A stretch of DNA of 64,000 nucleotides, from contig NZ_RBWV01000009.1 of assembly GCF_003634695.1 (NCBI RefSeq), positions 558,001 through 622,000 of the forward strand, in the 5' to 3' direction. A model generated the notes under the pieces. It was not told the DNA's origin. It ran no database searches and was given only the letters and a program-made list of their open reading frames with translations. The DNA comes from Motilibacter peucedani (GTDB lineage: Bacteria > Actinomycetota > Actinomycetes > Motilibacterales > Motilibacteraceae). The translations under genes were made by a program, and so were the position numbers. Positions 42,463 to 50,559 of this stretch are shown one piece after another. The number at the start of each line of letters is the position of its first letter. Positions within the stretch are counted from its first letter, which is position 1.

Positions 42463-43533
42463 TCAGCTGCTCGGCGCCTGGGCCTTATGGGCGCGGCGGC
42501 GTCGCGCACGCGGTGGCGGCGGCACCTCGCTCGAGGCGCGGATGCTCAGGCTCACCGGCAAGATGATGTGCTGCCGCTCGCGCTCGGGCTCGGCCAGCCG
42601 GGCGAGCAGCAGGTCGACCGCCGTGCGGCCCAGCCCCTCGAGGTCCTGGTTGACCGTGCTCACCGGGTGCGCGAGCAGCTCGGCGTTCTCGAGCGAGTCG
42701 AAGCAGAACACGGCCAGCTCGCCGATCGCGGGGCCCAGCTGGCGCAGCACCTGCCAGGAGATGACGTTGTTGCCGGTCACCAGCGCCGTCGGCGGGGCGC
42801 TGCACCGGCGCATCCGGTCGAGCGCGTCGGCGACCATCTCGGGCCCGGCCTCGCCCGTCGTGACGCTCGCGTCCTCGACGGCGAGGCCGGCCTCCTGCAG
42901 GCAGCTGCGGAACGCCTCGGCGCGCAGGCGCCCGGTGTAGATGCGCTCGCTGTCGCCGATGTAGGCGATCTCGCGGTGCCCGCGCGCGAGCAGGTGCTCG
43001 ACCGCGGCGCGGATGCCCCCGGCGTTGTCGCTGACGACGGAGTCGGCGGGGACGTCCTCGAGCGGCCGGTCGACCGCCACGACCGGCAGGCCGGCCTCGA
43101 CCTCGGCCACGAGGTACGGCGTGGCAGCACCGATCGGCTCGACCATCAGCCCGTCGACGCGCCGCTGGCACAGCGACTCGATGACCTGCGCGTAGAGCGC
43201 CGGGTCGTCCTCGGTCGACGCGGCCAGCGTCATGAAGCCGGCCGCCCGCGCAGTGTGCTCAGCCGTGTGCTCCCACATCCCGCCGGTGCCGCGCAGTGCG
43301 GCACCGATGGTCTGGCTCGAGCCGCGGCGCAGCTGGCGCGCGCGCTCGTCGGGCCGGTAGCCCAGCCGCGCGATGGTGCTGTGCACCCGGCCGGCCATCT
43401 CGGCGTTGACGTTCGACTCCCCGTTGACGACGCGCGAGACCGTACGCAGCGCCACCCCCGCCTCGCGGGCGACGTCGCGCATCGTGGGCCGCCGCTCCGG
43501 CGTCCGTCGTGGGGTGCTCACGGACGGGAGCAT
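42463..43533 (-). CDS. LacI-family repressor of the mannosidase/ABC operon
   Basis: A 356-aa regulator. The HTH (TMRDVAREAGVALRTVSRVV) and hinge (RPDERARQLRRGSSQTIGAA) are followed by a periplasmic-binding-protein-like effector domain (VDGLMVEPIG, GNNVISWQVLRQLG) and an Arg-rich tail. It is divergent from a sugar ABC operon that ends in a GH38 alpha-mannosidase. An operator-like element lies 86 bp upstream of its start. Mannose or a manno-oligosaccharide is the probable inducer. The start is uncertain: ATG 43533, GTG 43521 or ATG 43482. Confidence 0.92.
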   Translation of the reverse strand: MLPSVSTPRRTPERRPTMRDVAREAGVALRTVSRVVNGESNVNAEMAGRVHSTIARLGYRPDERARQLRRGSSQTIGAALRGTGGMWEHTAEHTARAAGFMTLAASTEDDPALYAQVIESLCQRRVDGLMVEPIGAATPYLVAEVEAGLPVVAVDRPLEDVPADSVVSDNAGGIRAAVEHLLARGHREIAYIGDSERIYTGRLRAEAFRSCLQEAGLAVEDASVTTGEAGPEMVADALDRMRRCSAPPTALVTGNNVISWQVLRQLGPAIGELAVFCFDSLENAELLAHPVSTVNQDLEGLGRTAVDLLLARLAEPERERQHIILPVSLSIRASSEVPPPPRARRRRAHKAQAPSS

Positions 43534-43587
43534 AGGCGCAGGTACGCGTCCGCGGTTGTGCTTGCGGAGCAGTGCTTCGAGAGGGTC

Positions 43588-43616
43588 TTGACATGGACGG
43601 CGGTTCGCGCCACAGT
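43588..43616 (+). promoter_or_regulatory. Promoter of the sugar ABC / GH38 operon
   Basis: A consensus -35 TTGACA (43588-43593) is followed after 17 bp by CACAGT (43611-43616), an acceptable -10. The LacI operator begins 2 bp further on, at the expected transcription start. Confidence 0.5.
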
Positions 43617-43618
43617 CG

Positions 43619-43636
43619 CGGTATAACGTTATCCCG
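43619..43636. promoter_or_regulatory. LacI-type operator of the ABC/GH38 operon
   Basis: CGGTATAACGTTATCCCG is palindromic except for one pair. Its core TATAACGTTATC differs by one base from GATAACGTTATC in the 26-bp palindrome before the GH92 gene. It lies over the predicted transcription start, where LacI repressors block initiation. Confidence 0.8.
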
Positions 43637-43660
43637 TCGGTCGGGAGAGACCCGCCGACA

Positions 43661-43684
43661 CCGGCCCGCGTGCACGCGGGCCGG
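43661..43684 (+). other. 24-bp perfect palindrome: leader hairpin of the ABC operon
   Basis: A perfect inverted repeat with arms CCGGCCCGCG and CGCGGGCCGG around TGCA. It sits in the predicted 5' leader of the sugar-transporter mRNA, about 100 nt before the first gene. It would fold into a very stable GC hairpin. A role in mRNA stability or early termination is possible; it could also be a second protein-binding site. Confidence 0.6.
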
Positions 43685-43785
43685 AGCAGAGCGATGTCGC
43701 GCACGCCCACCGCACCAGGGCCTCGACGCAGTGCCCGCCCTGGTCCAAGACCACGCACCGCCGCGTGAGTAGGGACACACATCCG

Positions 43786-45171
43786 ATGCAGCGCAAGATC
43801 TTCCTCCTGGCCGCCGCCGCTGCCGTGGCAGCGACGACCCTCACCGGCTGCGGGGGCTCGAGCAGCCCCGGCAAGGCCGCCGCCCAGAGCGGGCAGGGCG
43901 GCGGGACGACCGGCACCATCAAGATCGCCTACCAGCGCTTCGGCGAGAACCGCATCATGGACAACTTCCTCGCGGGCGTGAAGACGGAGTACGAAGCCGC
44001 CAACCCCGGCAGCAAGGTCGAGCTCGACCCGATCGTGGCCTCGGAGAACGACTACTACACCAAGCTCGCGCTGATGCTGAAGTCGTCCAAGACCTCGCCA
44101 GACCTCGTCTACGAGGACACGTTCCTCATCAACTCCGACATCAAGGCGGGCTACCTCAAGCCCCTCGACAGCTACCTGTCCTCGTGGGACCAGTGGTCGC
44201 AGTTCGAGGAGAGCGCGAAGGGTGCGGCGAAGGGGCAGGACGGCAAGACGTACGGCGTCCCGGACGGCACCGACACCCGCGCGCTCTGGTACAGCAAGGA
44301 CATCCTCAAGAAGGCCGGCATCCCGGTGCCGTGGCAGCCCAAGACGTGGGACGACGTGCTCACGGCGGCGCGCGCGGTCAAGGCGAAGGTGCCGGGGGTG
44401 ACGCCGTTCAACATCTACTCGAGCAAGGCGGCGGGCGAGGCCTCCACGATGCAGGGCTTCGAGATGCTGCTCTACGGCACGGGCGGCACGCTCTACGACG
44501 ACGCCTCCAAGAAGTGGGTCGTGGGCAGCCCGCACTTCGTCGACTCGCTGAAGTTCGTCAAGACCGTCTTCGACGAGAAGCTCGGGCCTGACGCGCAGGA
44601 CGCCACGGACGCCCAGCTCAGCGACAAGATCCAGCAGCAGTGGCTTCCCAACGGCAAGCTGGCCATCGCCCTCGACGGTTCCTGGATCACCGGCAGCTGG
44701 CTGCCCACCGGTGGCAAGCCGTGGCCGCAGTGGAGCGAGGCGCTCGGGCAGACGCCGATGCCGACGCAGAAGGGCCAGGCGCCGGGCAGGATCAGCCTCT
44801 CCGGCGGCTGGACCTGGGCCATCAGCGCCAAGTCCGACCACGCCGACGCGGCCTGGAAGTTCATCCAGGCGGCGCAGACGGAGAAGAACGCGGCGAAGTA
44901 CGCGGTGGCCGCCTCCCAGATCGCCGTCCGCAAGGACGTGGCGGCCGACGCGAGCTACACCGCTGCCAACAGCAAGGCACCGGTCTTCTCCGAGGTGGTC
45001 GCGGTGACGAAGTACCGGCCGGCCTACCCGGAGTACCCGCAGATCTCCAACCAGATCCAGGTCGCGATGGAGTCCGTGATGACCGGCCAGTCGAGCCCCG
45101 AGGACGCGGCGAAGGCCTACGACGAGTCGGTCAAGGGCATCGTCGGTGACGACGGGACGACCACCCAGTGA
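43786..45171 (+). CDS. Sugar ABC transporter substrate-binding lipoprotein
   Basis: A 461-aa family 1 extracellular solute-binding protein with a lipoprotein signal (TTLTGCGG). The body (IKIAYQRFGENRIMDNFLAG, PDLVYEDTF, YGVPDGTDTRALWYSKD, SLSGGWTWAISAKSDHADAA) is typical of oligosaccharide binders. Together with the two permeases and a GH38 mannosidase it probably captures manno-oligosaccharides. ATG 43786 is preferred over GTG 43765, which would put seven polar residues before the signal. No ATPase gene is in the operon; a shared MsiK-type ATPase elsewhere is likely. Confidence 0.92.
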   Translation: MQRKIFLLAAAAAVAATTLTGCGGSSSPGKAAAQSGQGGGTTGTIKIAYQRFGENRIMDNFLAGVKTEYEAANPGSKVELDPIVASENDYYTKLALMLKSSKTSPDLVYEDTFLINSDIKAGYLKPLDSYLSSWDQWSQFEESAKGAAKGQDGKTYGVPDGTDTRALWYSKDILKKAGIPVPWQPKTWDDVLTAARAVKAKVPGVTPFNIYSSKAAGEASTMQGFEMLLYGTGGTLYDDASKKWVVGSPHFVDSLKFVKTVFDEKLGPDAQDATDAQLSDKIQQQWLPNGKLAIALDGSWITGSWLPTGGKPWPQWSEALGQTPMPTQKGQAPGRISLSGGWTWAISAKSDHADAAWKFIQAAQTEKNAAKYAVAASQIAVRKDVAADASYTAANSKAPVFSEVVAVTKYRPAYPEYPQISNQIQVAMESVMTGQSSPEDAAKAYDESVKGIVGDDGTTTQ

Positions 45172-46067
45172 GTGTCGCGCACCCTCGCGCCGACGCCTCG
45201 CAGTCGCGGCGTGCGGTCGCCAGGGCGCTGCCCCTGGCGCCCGCCACGCTGCTGCTGCTGGTCTTCCTGGCCGGGCCCATCGTCTGGTCGGTCTACGGCG
45301 CGTTCACCAACACGGCCCTGAGTGGTGCGGGCGCGGCGAACTCGCACTTCATCGGCCTGGACAACTTCCACAAGGCCTTCGACAGCAGCGCCTTCCGCAA
45401 CTCGGTGGTGCTGACCCTGGTCTTCACGTTCCTGTCGGCCATCGTCGGGCAGAACCTCGTGGGCCTGTGCCTCGCTCTGCTCATGCGCGCGGGCAGCAAG
45501 GTGGTGCGCACACTCGTGGGCGCGTTCGTGGTCGGCGCGTGGGTGATCCCCGAGGTGGTCGCCGGCTACATCTGGTACGCGTTCCTCGGCAAGGACGGGT
45601 CGCTGAACGCGTTCTTCGACTCCGTCGGGCTCGGGCACCAGGCGCTGCTCTTCAGCCACCCCATCGTCGCGGTGTCCATCGCGAACATCTGGCGGGGCAC
45701 GGCCTTCTCCATGCTCGTCTACTCCGCCGCACTGTCCGAGGTGCCTCGTGAGCTGGAAGAGGCCGCGGAGGTCGACGGTGCGAGCGGCGCCCGGAGGCTG
45801 TGGAGCGTGACCCTGCCGCTGATCCGGCGCTCGGTCACCACCAACCTGATGCTGATCACGCTGCAGACGCTCTCGGTCTTCGGCCTGATCTACACGATGA
45901 CCAAGGGCGGACCAGGCACCAAGAGCCAGACGCTGCCGCTCTACATGTACGAGCAGGCCTTCAGCTTCGGCCAGCTCGGCTACGGCACGGCGCTCGCGCT
46001 GGTGATGCTGGTGGTGGGCGCGGTCTTCTCGCTGGTCTACCTCCGCGTGCTGAAGACGGAGATCTGA
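45168..46067 (+). CDS. Sugar ABC transporter permease (MalF type)
   Basis: A 299-aa membrane protein with six helices and the ATPase-docking EAA loop LEEAAEVDGASGARRLWSVT LPL-type segment. GTG 45168 overlaps the binding-protein stop (GTGA). It forms the heterodimeric channel with the next gene product. The LIYTMTKGGPGTKSQTLPLY segment is a hallmark of sugar permeases of this class. Confidence 0.93.
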   Translation: MSVAHPRADASQSRRAVARALPLAPATLLLLVFLAGPIVWSVYGAFTNTALSGAGAANSHFIGLDNFHKAFDSSAFRNSVVLTLVFTFLSAIVGQNLVGLCLALLMRAGSKVVRTLVGAFVVGAWVIPEVVAGYIWYAFLGKDGSLNAFFDSVGLGHQALLFSHPIVAVSIANIWRGTAFSMLVYSAALSEVPRELEEAAEVDGASGARRLWSVTLPLIRRSVTTNLMLITLQTLSVFGLIYTMTKGGPGTKSQTLPLYMYEQAFSFGQLGYGTALALVMLVVGAVFSLVYLRVLKTEI

Positions 46068-46951
46068 TGGCCACGACGATGAGCCGGCCGGTCACCGCGG
46101 CGGCCGCGCCCCGCTCCCGGACGATGCACGCGCGCTCGCGCGCGCAGAAGGCCGTGGTCAACCTCGTGCTGCTCCTGATCGGCGCGATGTTCGTGGTGCC
46201 GCTGCTGTGGGTGCTGCTCGCCTCCGTCAACGCGGACGCCGGCCTGAGCGTCAGCTGGCCGGGGCATCCGAGCCTCGACAACTTCAAGGCCGTGCTCGAC
46301 GAGGAGACGACGTTCCGGCCCATGCGCAACGGGCTGCTGCTGTGCGGTTCCGCGGCGGTCCTGACGCTGGTCGCGTCGACGCTCGCCGCGTACCCGCTCT
46401 CGCGCTACGACACCCGCTACCGCAAGCCGTTCCTGCTCACCATCCTGTTCTCCACCGGGCTGCCCATCACCGCGATAATGGTGCCGGTCTACGGGCTGTT
46501 CGTGCAGATCAACCTGGTCGACACCCGCATCGGCACGGTGCTCTTCCTCGCCACGACCGGCCTGCCCTTCGGCATCTGGCTGATGAAGAACTTCATGGAC
46601 GGCGTGCCCGTCTCGCTGGAGGAGGCGGCCTGGACCGACGGCGCCTCGAGCCTGCAGGCACTGCGGTTCGTCGTCCTGCCGCTGATGTGGCCGGGGCTCG
46701 CGGTCGTCGCGATCTTCACCTTCATCGGCATGTGGGGCAACTTCTTCGTGCCCTTCGTCCTGCTGCTCTCGCCCGACAAGCTGCCGGCCTCGGTGAGCAT
46801 CTACACGTTCTTCAGCCAGTACGGCCAGGTCGCCTACGGCCAGCTGGCGGCGTACTCGCTCATCTACGCGCTCCCGGTGGTGCTGCTCTACCTGCTGCTC
46901 TCGCGCAAGCTCGGCGGCGCCTTCACGCTCGGTGGCGCGGTCAAGGGCTGA
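46067..46951 (+). CDS. Sugar ABC transporter permease (MalG type)
   Basis: A 294-aa permease with six helices and the EAA loop SLEEAAWTDGASSLQALRFV followed by VLPLMWPGLAVVAIF. Its ATG overlaps the upstream stop as TGATG. The N-terminal cytosolic stretch is Arg/Ala-rich. It pairs with the MalF-type subunit; the ATPase must come from elsewhere in the genome. Confidence 0.93.
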   Translation: MATTMSRPVTAAAAPRSRTMHARSRAQKAVVNLVLLLIGAMFVVPLLWVLLASVNADAGLSVSWPGHPSLDNFKAVLDEETTFRPMRNGLLLCGSAAVLTLVASTLAAYPLSRYDTRYRKPFLLTILFSTGLPITAIMVPVYGLFVQINLVDTRIGTVLFLATTGLPFGIWLMKNFMDGVPVSLEEAAWTDGASSLQALRFVVLPLMWPGLAVVAIFTFIGMWGNFFVPFVLLLSPDKLPASVSIYTFFSQYGQVAYGQLAAYSLIYALPVVLLYLLLSRKLGGAFTLGGAVKG

Positions 46952-46997
46952 GCACCGCCCTCCCTCTTCCCCGCACGACAGACGACAGGACCCCTCC

Positions 46998-49900
46998 ATG
47001 CACGACGACCACGTCCACGTCGAGAACCGGCTGCGGCGCGCGCTGCGCGAGCGCATCCTCCCGGCGGTCCACCCCGTGTCCGAGCCGCTCGAGGTCACGG
47101 CCTGGCACGTCGAGGGCGAGCCGGTGCCGGTGGCCGACGCGCTGGGCGCGACCTACGAGCCCTTCCCCGTGGGCTCGAGGTGGGGCTCGCCGTGGGCGAC
47201 GTCGTGGCTGCGCGTGCGGGGCACGGTGCCGGAGTCCTTCGCCGGGCGGCGGGTGGAGGTGCTCGTCGACCTGGGCTTCGACTCGGGCGGCCCGGGCTTC
47301 CAGGCCGAGGGCCTCGCGCACACGGCCGACGGCGTACCGGTCAAGGGCATCTCACCGCGCAACGCCTACGTGCCGGTCACTCCGCGCGCCACTGGCGGCG
47401 AGCGCATCGACCTGCTGGTCGAGGCGGCCGCGAACCCGACGGTGCTGCCCTGGTCGGCGGACGACACCGAGTCGGCGTTCGTGCCGACGACCTACGGCGA
47501 CCGGCCCAGCGGGCCGGCCGACCCGCTCTACGTGCTGCGCCGCGTCGACGTGGCCGTGCTCGACGAGGAGGTGATGGCCCTCGCGCTCGACCTGCAGGTG
47601 CTCGAGGAGCTGATGCTCTCGCTGCCGTCGAGCGAGCCGCGGCGGGCCGAGATCCTGCGGGCGCTGGAGCGCAGCCTCGACGCGCTCGACCTGCACGACG
47701 TGGCAGGCACGGCGGCGGCGGCCCGCGAGCAGGTGCGCGACGTGCTGTCCCGCCCGGCCAACGCGAGCGCGCACCGCATCTCGGCGGTTGGCCATGCGCA
47801 CATCGACAGCGCGTGGCTCTGGCCCATCCGCGAGACCAAGCGCAAGTGCGCGCGTACGTTCGCCAACGTCACCGCGCTCGCTGCCGACTACCCCGAGCTG
47901 GTCTTCGCCTGCTCCTCGGCGCAGCAGTACGCATGGGTCAAGGAGCAGCAGCCGGCGATCTTCGCGCGCATGCAGAAGGCCGTCGTCGACGGCAACTGGG
48001 CGCCGGCCGGCGGCATGTGGGTGGAGTCCGACGCCAACATGCCGGGCTCGGAGGCGCTCGCCCGCCAGTTCGTGCAGGGCCAGCGGTTCTTCCGCGAGGA
48101 GTTCGGCGTGGAGTGCGAGGAGGTGTGGCTGCCCGACTCCTTCGGCTACACCGCCGCCTTCCCCCAGATCGCCCGGCTCGCCGGCGCCCGCTGGTTCCTC
48201 ACCCAGAAGCTGTCGTGGAACGCGACCAACAAGCTGCCGAACCACACGTTCTGGTGGGAGGGGCTCGACGGCACCCGGGTCTTCACGCACTTCCCGCCGG
48301 TCGACACCTACAACGCCGAGGTCGTCGGCGCCGAGCTCGCCCACGCGGTGAGCAACTTCGCCGACAAGGGCGGGGCCACGCGCTCGCTCATGCCCTTCGG
48401 CTACGGCGACGGCGGTGGCGGACCCACCCGCGAGATGCTCGAGCGCGCGCGCAGGTTCGCCGACCTCGAAGGTGCCGCGCGGGTGCAGGTGCAGAGCCCG
48501 CACGACTTCTTCACCGCTGCGGAAGAGGAGTACGCGGACGCCCCCGTCTGGTCGGGCGAGCTCTACCTCGAGCTGCACCGCGGCACCTACACCTCCCAGG
48601 CGCGCACGAAGCGCGGCAACCGCCGCTCGGAGCACCTGCTGCGAGAGCTCGAGCTGTGGGCCACGACCGCTGCGGTGCGCGCGGGGGTCGACTACCCGCA
48701 CGAGGCGCTCACGAAGGCGTGGCAGACCGTGCTGCTGCACCAGTTCCACGACATCCTCCCGGGCTCGTCGATCGGCTGGGTGCACCAGGAGGCCGCAGAG
48801 ACGTACGCAGCGCTGCGTACCGAGCTCGAGTCCCTGATCGCTGCCGCCGTGGAGCCACTGACCTCGGGGAGCGCGGCGGTGCTGAACGCCGCACCGTTCG
48901 CGCGGGCCGAGGCCGTCGCCTCTGCCGATGGTGGTGTGGTGTGGGTCGAGGCGCCCGCACTTGGTGTGGGCTCGGTGGTGGAGTACTCCGGCACTCCGGT
49001 CACGGTGACGTCCGAGGACGGCGCGACCGTCCTCGACAACGGCGTCGTGCGCGTGTCGGTGGACTCCCGTGGCCTGATCACGAGCGCGGTGGATCTGCGC
49101 ACCGGCCGAGAGGCTCTGGCGCCCGGGTCCGCCGGCAATTTCCTGCAGCTGCACCCCGACCACCCGAACCAGTGGGACGCCTGGGACATCGACCCGCACT
49201 ACCGCCGGGTACGGTCCGACCTGACCGACGCCGTCGCGGTGGAGGTCGTCGGGAGCGGGCCGCTGGTCGGCAGCGTCCGGGTCGAGCGGCGCTTCGGCAG
49301 CTCGAGCGTCGTGCAGGTCATCTCGCTCGCAGCAGGGTCGGCCCGGATCGACATCGACAACGAGATCGACTGGCACGAGCAGGAGAAGGTGCTGAAGGCG
49401 GCGTTCCCGCTCGACGTGCGCGCCGAGGTGTCGAGCGCCGAGGTGCAGTTCGGGCACGTTCAGCGCCCGACGCACAACAACACCAGCTGGGAGGCGGCGC
49501 GCTTCGAGATCTGCGCCCACCGCTGGGTGCACGTGGGCGAGCCGGGCTACGGGCACGCGGTCGTCAACGACTCGACCTACGGCCACGACGTGACCCGCAC
49601 GACCCGCCCTGACGGCGGCACGACGACGACCGTGCGGCTGAGCCTGCTGCGCGCGCCGCGGTTCCCCGACCCGCGGGCCGACCAGGGGCAGCACTCGCTG
49701 CGCTACGGGCTGGTCGTGGGCGCGAGCGTGGCCGACGCGGTGGAGCACGGGTACGCGCTCAACCTGCCCCTGCGGGTGGTCGGCAGCGGCTCTGCCGCCG
49801 CCGCGCTGCCGCCCCTGGTCGAGGTCGAGGGCGACGGGGTCGTCGTCGAGGCGGTCAAGCTGGCCGAGGACGGCTCCGGCGACGTGGTCGTCCGCCTCTA

Positions 49901-50096
49901 CGAGTCGCTCGGCGGGCGGGGCTCCGCCGTGGTGCGCCGGGGCTTCGAGGCGGGCGAGCCGGCCGTCGTCGACCTGCTGGAGAGGCCGCTGCAGGACCCG
50001 GCGCTGTCGCCCGAGGTCAGCGCCGTCGAGGGCGGCGTGCGGCTCGCGCTGCGCCCGTTCCAGATCGCGACGCTGCGGTTCGCCCGGCGGGGGTGA
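46998..50096 (+). CDS. GH38 alpha-mannosidase
   Basis: A 1032-aa cytosolic enzyme (no signal peptide). The GH38 zinc site begins HAHIDSAWLWPIRET; the nucleophile Asp lies in WVESDANMPGSEALARQFVQ; WLPDSFGYTAAFPQI and LHQFHDILPGSSI complete the active site. The C-terminal half is the GH38 beta-domain (DNGVVRVSVDSRGLITSAVD, EIDWHEQEKVLKAAFPLDVR). It would release mannose from alpha-linked oligosaccharides imported by the preceding transporter, downstream of the secreted GH92 enzyme. AGGA lies before ATG 46998. It ends 17 bp before a convergent coiled-coil gene. Confidence 0.94.
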   Translation: MHDDHVHVENRLRRALRERILPAVHPVSEPLEVTAWHVEGEPVPVADALGATYEPFPVGSRWGSPWATSWLRVRGTVPESFAGRRVEVLVDLGFDSGGPGFQAEGLAHTADGVPVKGISPRNAYVPVTPRATGGERIDLLVEAAANPTVLPWSADDTESAFVPTTYGDRPSGPADPLYVLRRVDVAVLDEEVMALALDLQVLEELMLSLPSSEPRRAEILRALERSLDALDLHDVAGTAAAAREQVRDVLSRPANASAHRISAVGHAHIDSAWLWPIRETKRKCARTFANVTALAADYPELVFACSSAQQYAWVKEQQPAIFARMQKAVVDGNWAPAGGMWVESDANMPGSEALARQFVQGQRFFREEFGVECEEVWLPDSFGYTAAFPQIARLAGARWFLTQKLSWNATNKLPNHTFWWEGLDGTRVFTHFPPVDTYNAEVVGAELAHAVSNFADKGGATRSLMPFGYGDGGGGPTREMLERARRFADLEGAARVQVQSPHDFFTAAEEEYADAPVWSGELYLELHRGTYTSQARTKRGNRRSEHLLRELELWATTAAVRAGVDYPHEALTKAWQTVLLHQFHDILPGSSIGWVHQEAAETYAALRTELESLIAAAVEPLTSGSAAVLNAAPFARAEAVASADGGVVWVEAPALGVGSVVEYSGTPVTVTSEDGATVLDNGVVRVSVDSRGLITSAVDLRTGREALAPGSAGNFLQLHPDHPNQWDAWDIDPHYRRVRSDLTDAVAVEVVGSGPLVGSVRVERRFGSSSVVQVISLAAGSARIDIDNEIDWHEQEKVLKAAFPLDVRAEVSSAEVQFGHVQRPTHNNTSWEAARFEICAHRWVHVGEPGYGHAVVNDSTYGHDVTRTTRPDGGTTTTVRLSLLRAPRFPDPRADQGQHSLRYGLVVGASVADAVEHGYALNLPLRVVGSGSAAAALPPLVEVEGDGVVVEAVKLAEDGSGDVVVRLYESLGGRGSAVVRRGFEAGEPAVVDLLERPLQDPALSPEVSAVEGGVRLALRPFQIATLRFARRG

Positions 50097-50113
50097 GGTG
50101 AGCGGACGGGCGC

Positions 50114-50500
50114 CTACTGCTCCCCGTTGAGCGCCCGGCCCGCCACCTCGGCAGCGTTGCGGAGCGCGTGCGCGAGCGCGTCGCGCTCGGCCCGCAGCGA
50201 GCCGAGCTGCTGCTCGAGGCTCTCCTTCTGCGCCTGCGCGCTGGCGTTGAGCTGGCTCATGGCCTGCTCGGTCTCGTTGCGCGTGCGCGCGGCCTGCTCC
50301 TCGGCGGCGGAGCGCACCTGCTCGGCGGAGGTCTCGGCCTCTCGGCGGATGCCCTCGGCGTCGCGGCGGGCGGCCTCGAGGATCTCGGCAGCCTCCTGCC
50401 GGGCGCCGTTGACGGCCTCCTCGGCGGTGCGGGTGGCGGCCGTGAGCAGGTCGAGGGCGCGCGAGACGTCGGGCGTCGGCATGTCGGTGGAGGAGGTCAC
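50114..50500 (-). CDS. Coiled-coil protein (DivIVA-like)
   Basis: A 128-aa protein that is one long heptad coiled coil from residue about 10 to 120 (LDLLTAATRTAEEAVNGARQ, EAAEILEAARRDAEGIRREA, SLEQQLGSLRAERDALAHAL). It is comparable with the coiled regions of DivIVA/Wag31-type scaffold proteins but lacks the N-terminal membrane-binding DivIVA motif, so a link to cell poles is not claimed. GTG 50500 lies 6 nt after TACGGT (leaderless pattern). It lies 59 bp downstream of the HerA-like ATPase gene. Confidence 0.65.
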   Translation of the reverse strand: MTSSTDMPTPDVSRALDLLTAATRTAEEAVNGARQEAAEILEAARRDAEGIRREAETSAEQVRSAAEEQAARTRNETEQAMSQLNASAQAQKESLEQQLGSLRAERDALAHALRNAAEVAGRALNGEQ

Positions 50501-50506
50501 CGTCGA

Positions 50507-50512
50507 ACCGTA
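50507..50512 (-). promoter_or_regulatory. -10 element TACGGT of a probable leaderless promoter (coiled-coil gene)
   Basis: Reverse-strand TACGGT ends 6 nt before GTG 50500. Confidence 0.4.
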
Positions 50513-50559
50513 GACCGTGGGGCCGCCCTGCGCGCAACCCCCTGGCGAGGTCCTGCCGC

